From Bacillota bacterium (GTDB lineage Bacteria > Bacillota > Clostridia > Tissierellales > Peptoniphilaceae), in contig JAEXCD010000122.1 of assembly GCA_023393715.1 (NCBI GenBank), forward strand, positions 1-17,155: a stretch of DNA of 17,155 nucleotides, written 5' to 3'. Both the position numbers and the translations under genes were made by a program. Numbering within the stretch: the stretch's first letter is position 1; every line of letters begins with the position of its first letter. Below the pieces are notes generated by a model. The model was not told the DNA's origin. It ran no database searches and saw only the letters and a program-made list of their open reading frames with translations. Shown piece by piece: positions 15,351-17,155 of the stretch.

Positions 15351-16286
15351 GTGGAACAAACACAGACAAAAAGCGTAAAGCTGTCTCAGATCGTTCAGGC
15401 AATGAACCTGGAGGTAGTCTCCAGGAGCTCAGATTACGACAACATTCTGGTATCCTCCCGGGATGTCAATCGACCGGGCTTACAGCTGACGGGATTCATG
15501 GAGAAATTTCCCTCCAGCCGCATTCAGATTATCGGTCATGTCGAACACATTTATTATTCGCAGCTTCCGGAAAATTTGCGCTATGAGCGGTTTCGGGGGA
15601 TTTTGTCCTACCCGATTCCGGCGATCATCTATTCGTACGATCAGGAAATTACGCGCGATATTTTAGATCTGGCCGATTATTACAACAAGACGATTCTTCG
15701 CTCGCCCCTTCCGACGACGAAGCTTATCGCCACGCTGGATTCCGTTCTCGCCAATTTTCTGGCAGCGGAGGTCACGGTTCACGCCGGACTGATGGAGGTT
15801 TTCGGCACGGGCGTGCTTATTCGGGGAAAAAGCTCTGTGGGAAAATCGGAAACGGGGCTGGATCTCGTCATCCGAGGCCATCGACTCGTCGCAGACGATG
15901 TCGTAAACATCAAGAAAATCGACGACAAGCTTTTGGGCAGCAGCCCCGAAAACATCCGCCACTACATGGAGATTCGCGGTCTGGGCATTTTGGATATCCG
16001 CCGGCTCTATGGCGTCGGTTCCGTAAAATCGGATACGTTCATTGAGATGGTCATTGAGCTGGAGGACTGGGACGAGGAGAAGGAGTACGACCGACTCGGC
16101 CTGTGGGATACCTATACGGAAATTTTGGGGGTCGAGGTGCCGCAGATCGTCGTCCCGGTCAAGCCGGGGCGCAACGTTGCGATGATTATTGAGGTGGCGA
16201 CGCGCAACAATCGACAGAAAAGGATGGGCTATAATGCGGCAGTCGATCTGAACCGCCGCCTCATCGAGGAGTCGCGTCAGTCCTGA
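15351..16286 (+). CDS. hprK: HPr kinase/phosphorylase
   Basis: HprK phosphorylates HPr on a serine, and removes that phosphate, to steer carbon catabolite control and PTS sugar uptake. The 311-residue product has full length. Its N-terminal domain spans about 1-130. The C-terminal kinase domain carries His144 (TVHAG), a P-loop GKSSVGKSET (159-168), the RGHRLVADD segment (175-183), the HprK signature EIRGLGILDIRRLYGVGSV (207-225) and VPVKPGRN (268-275). The P-loop differs from the common GDSGVGKS form, but Lys165 and Ser166 are kept. The GTG start has GGGAGG 6 nt upstream. The gene follows uvrC by 57 nt, and a uvrC-hprK order is seen in other Clostridia. It implies that HPr-based regulation exists in this organism. 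Confidence 0.96.
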   Translation: MEQTQTKSVKLSQIVQAMNLEVVSRSSDYDNILVSSRDVNRPGLQLTGFMEKFPSSRIQIIGHVEHIYYSQLPENLRYERFRGILSYPIPAIIYSYDQEITRDILDLADYYNKTILRSPLPTTKLIATLDSVLANFLAAEVTVHAGLMEVFGTGVLIRGKSSVGKSETGLDLVIRGHRLVADDVVNIKKIDDKLLGSSPENIRHYMEIRGLGILDIRRLYGVGSVKSDTFIEMVIELEDWDEEKEYDRLGLWDTYTEILGVEVPQIVVPVKPGRNVAMIIEVATRNNRQKRMGYNAAVDLNRRLIEESRQS

Positions 16287-16327
16287 AGCCGCCGGACGCG
16301 GCGGCGCAGGGGAGCGGACGCAGCGTC

Positions 16328-16357
16328 AAAGTCGACAATACGGTAAAGTTGACAATA
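16328..16357 (+). repeat. Direct repeat of 13 bp with a 17-bp period after hprK
   Basis: AAAGTCGACAATA (16328-16340) and AAAGTTGACAATA (16345-16357) match at 12 of 13 bases, and their starts lie 17 bp apart. The second copy contains a consensus -35 (TTGACA), the first a near copy (TCGACA). It could be a duplicated promoter element or a pair of protein-binding sites. Confidence 0.6.
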
Positions 16358-16376
16358 AAAATACAAATAGAACAAT
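16349..16376 (+). promoter_or_regulatory. Possible upstream promoter of nifJ
   Basis: TTGACA (16349-16354), a 16-bp spacer and AACAAT (16371-16376) make a plausible but weak -10 partner for a perfect -35. The region is AT-rich. Transcripts from here would begin just before the hairpin at 16394. Confidence 0.35.
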
Positions 16377-16393
16377 ATTCCAAAAAGTTATAG

Positions 16394-16418
16394 GGAGCTG
16401 CGGTTTGACGGCAGCTCC
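16394..16418 (+). terminator. Probable terminator of the uvrC-hprK transcript, overlapping the nifJ promoter
   Basis: GGAGCTGC and GCAGCTCC form a perfect 8-bp GC-rich stem with a 9-nt loop. A T-rich but interrupted tail (TTATTCGTTT) follows. The loop and 3' arm also hold the -35 and spacer of a strong promoter, so the element may instead, or also, act on nifJ transcription. Confidence 0.55.
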
Positions 16419-16433
16419 TTATTCGTTTATACT
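16405..16433 (+). promoter_or_regulatory. Main candidate promoter of nifJ
   Basis: TTGACG (16405-16410), exactly 17 bp, and TATACT (16428-16433) are close to consensus. The start site would be near 16440, giving a leader of about 140 nt before the nifJ start codon. Confidence 0.65.
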
Positions 16434-16489
16434 TTAACCCGAAAAGTAGGTTGTTTATACGTATCGAGAGTGCTGTAAAAAAATTCGGC

Positions 16490-16521
16490 GCGTTTCGCTG
16501 AAGAAATCGCTTTTTTATTTT
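16490..16521 (+). terminator. Terminator-like hairpin in the nifJ leader
   Basis: GCGTTTC (16490-16496) pairs with GAAATCGC (16503-16510) with one bulged base. The next bases are TTTTTTATTTT. It lies after the main candidate promoter and 60 nt before nifJ, so it may be an attenuator; it could also be a second stop for hprK transcripts. The stem is short, so strength is uncertain. Confidence 0.5.
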
Positions 16522-16581
16522 GAAGGCATGAGTAGAGCGTGTTCGATTTTTGCCGTTTGTGCAATACATAGGAGGTTTTTT

Positions 16582-17155
16582 ATGGCTCAAAAGTTTAAAA
16601 CGATGGACGGAAATCAGGCCGCCGCATATGTCTCATATGCATTTACCGAGGTAGCGACCATTTACCCGATCACCCCTTCGTCGCCCATGCCGGAGCATGT
16701 CGATACCTGGGCGGCACACGGGCAGAAGAATATTTTCGGAAAACCGGTCAACGTGGTGGAGATGCAATCCGAAGCGGGCGCGGCCGGTGCGGTGCACGGC
16801 TCTTTGGCCGCCGGAGCGCTTACGACTACATATACGGCCTCGCAAGGGCTTTTGCTGATGATCCCGGACATGTATAAAATCGCCGGAGAGCGGCTCCCGG
16901 GCGTATTCCATGTCGCGGCACGCGCGCTGGCCACCCATGCGCTGTCGATCTACGGCGATCATCAGGATATCAATGCGGCGCGTATGACGGGCTTTGCATT
17001 CCTGTGCTCAAACTCGGTTCAGGAAGCGATGGATCTCGGCGCGGTGGCTCATTTGTCCGCGATTGAAGGCTCGCTGCCGTTCTGCCATTTCTTCGATGGC
17101 TTCCGCACGTCCCACGAAATTCAGAAAATCCAGGTCTGGGATTACGAGGAGCTTT
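16582..17155 (+). CDS. nifJ: Pyruvate:ferredoxin (flavodoxin) oxidoreductase, N-terminal part, cut by the window end
   Basis: The enzyme oxidises pyruvate with CoA to acetyl-CoA and CO2 and passes electrons to ferredoxin; it is central to anaerobic energy metabolism. The 191 residues visible match domain I of the single-chain form. TMDGNQAAAYVSYAFTEVA (7-25) leads to YPITPSSPM (28-36) with Thr31 at the pyruvate-binding position. Then come VVEMQSEAGAAGAVHG (58-73) with the thiamine-diphosphate glutamate near Glu64, TTTYTASQGLLLMIP (81-95), ALSIYGDHQD (120-129) and HFFDGFRTSHEIQKI (169-183). ATG 16582 has AGGAGG 6 nt upstream, a very strong site that suggests high expression. The full protein is normally near 1170 residues, so about one sixth is present here. 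Confidence 0.97.
   Translation, partial: MAQKFKTMDGNQAAAYVSYAFTEVATIYPITPSSPMPEHVDTWAAHGQKNIFGKPVNVVEMQSEAGAAGAVHGSLAAGALTTTYTASQGLLLMIPDMYKIAGERLPGVFHVAARALATHALSIYGDHQDINAARMTGFAFLCSNSVQEAMDLGAVAHLSAIEGSLPFCHFFDGFRTSHEIQKIQVWDYEEL

Noticed and set aside
16288..16305. GCCGCC-GGACGC-GGCGGC hairpin straight after the hprK stop codon as a terminator.
   Set aside because: No T-run follows it; the hairpin at 16394-16418 is the better terminator candidate.
16440..16470. TTGTTTATAC before nifJ as a Rex (NADH sensor) site.
   Set aside because: Only one half-site resembles TTGTTAA; the matching inverted half is missing.

Overview
The window looks like chromosomal DNA of an anaerobic low-to-mid-GC Gram-positive (Bacillota, most likely Clostridia). 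The basis is PyrR-type RNA attenuation, HPr kinase/phosphorylase, pyruvate:ferredoxin oxidoreductase, lipoprotein lipoboxes, strong AGGAGG ribosome sites and a DtxR-like rather than Fur-like operator. I cannot name a genus from the sequence alone. No rRNA, tRNA, CRISPR array, transposase or integrase was seen.

Layout. (1) Positions 1-930, minus strand: the start of a pyrimidine operon. It has a sigma70 promoter, a PyrR-binding leader with competing antiterminator and terminator folds, pyrR, and the first 39 codons of a gene overlapping pyrR by 4 nt (probably an amidohydrolase such as dihydroorotase) that leaves the window. (2) 931-2112, minus: ychF with an extended -10 promoter. (3) 2215-11506, plus: a seven-gene cluster that reads as one iron or heme acquisition operon. 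A canonical promoter is followed by two similar 16-bp inverted repeats (GTTAGC-N4-GCTAAC type). Then come a 1002-residue membrane-anchored protein made of duplicated modules, a strong intercistronic hairpin, a FecB-type binding lipoprotein, two FecCD permeases, an ABC ATPase, a cysteine-rich transglutaminase-like lipoprotein and a Sel1-repeat protein. (4) 11588-13438: pepP behind its own TATAAT. (5) 13443-16286: uvrC and hprK. (6) 16287-17155: a regulatory intergenic region with a direct repeat, tandem promoters and two hairpins, then the start of nifJ, cut by the window end.

The cluster from 2215 to 11506 is the main candidate for something undescribed. A metal-responsive repressor could bind the inverted repeats. 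The long anchored protein would extend from the membrane through the wall on a Lys/Glu-rich stalk and present duplicated beta-rich modules. The FecB lipoprotein and FecCD-type importer would carry the ligand inwards, probably a ferric siderophore or heme. The transglutaminase-like lipoprotein and the Sel1 protein have no assigned role; they are tied to the importer by overlapping start and stop codons. The ligand and the metal sensed are inferences. The remaining genes are ordinary housekeeping functions with some informative leaders.
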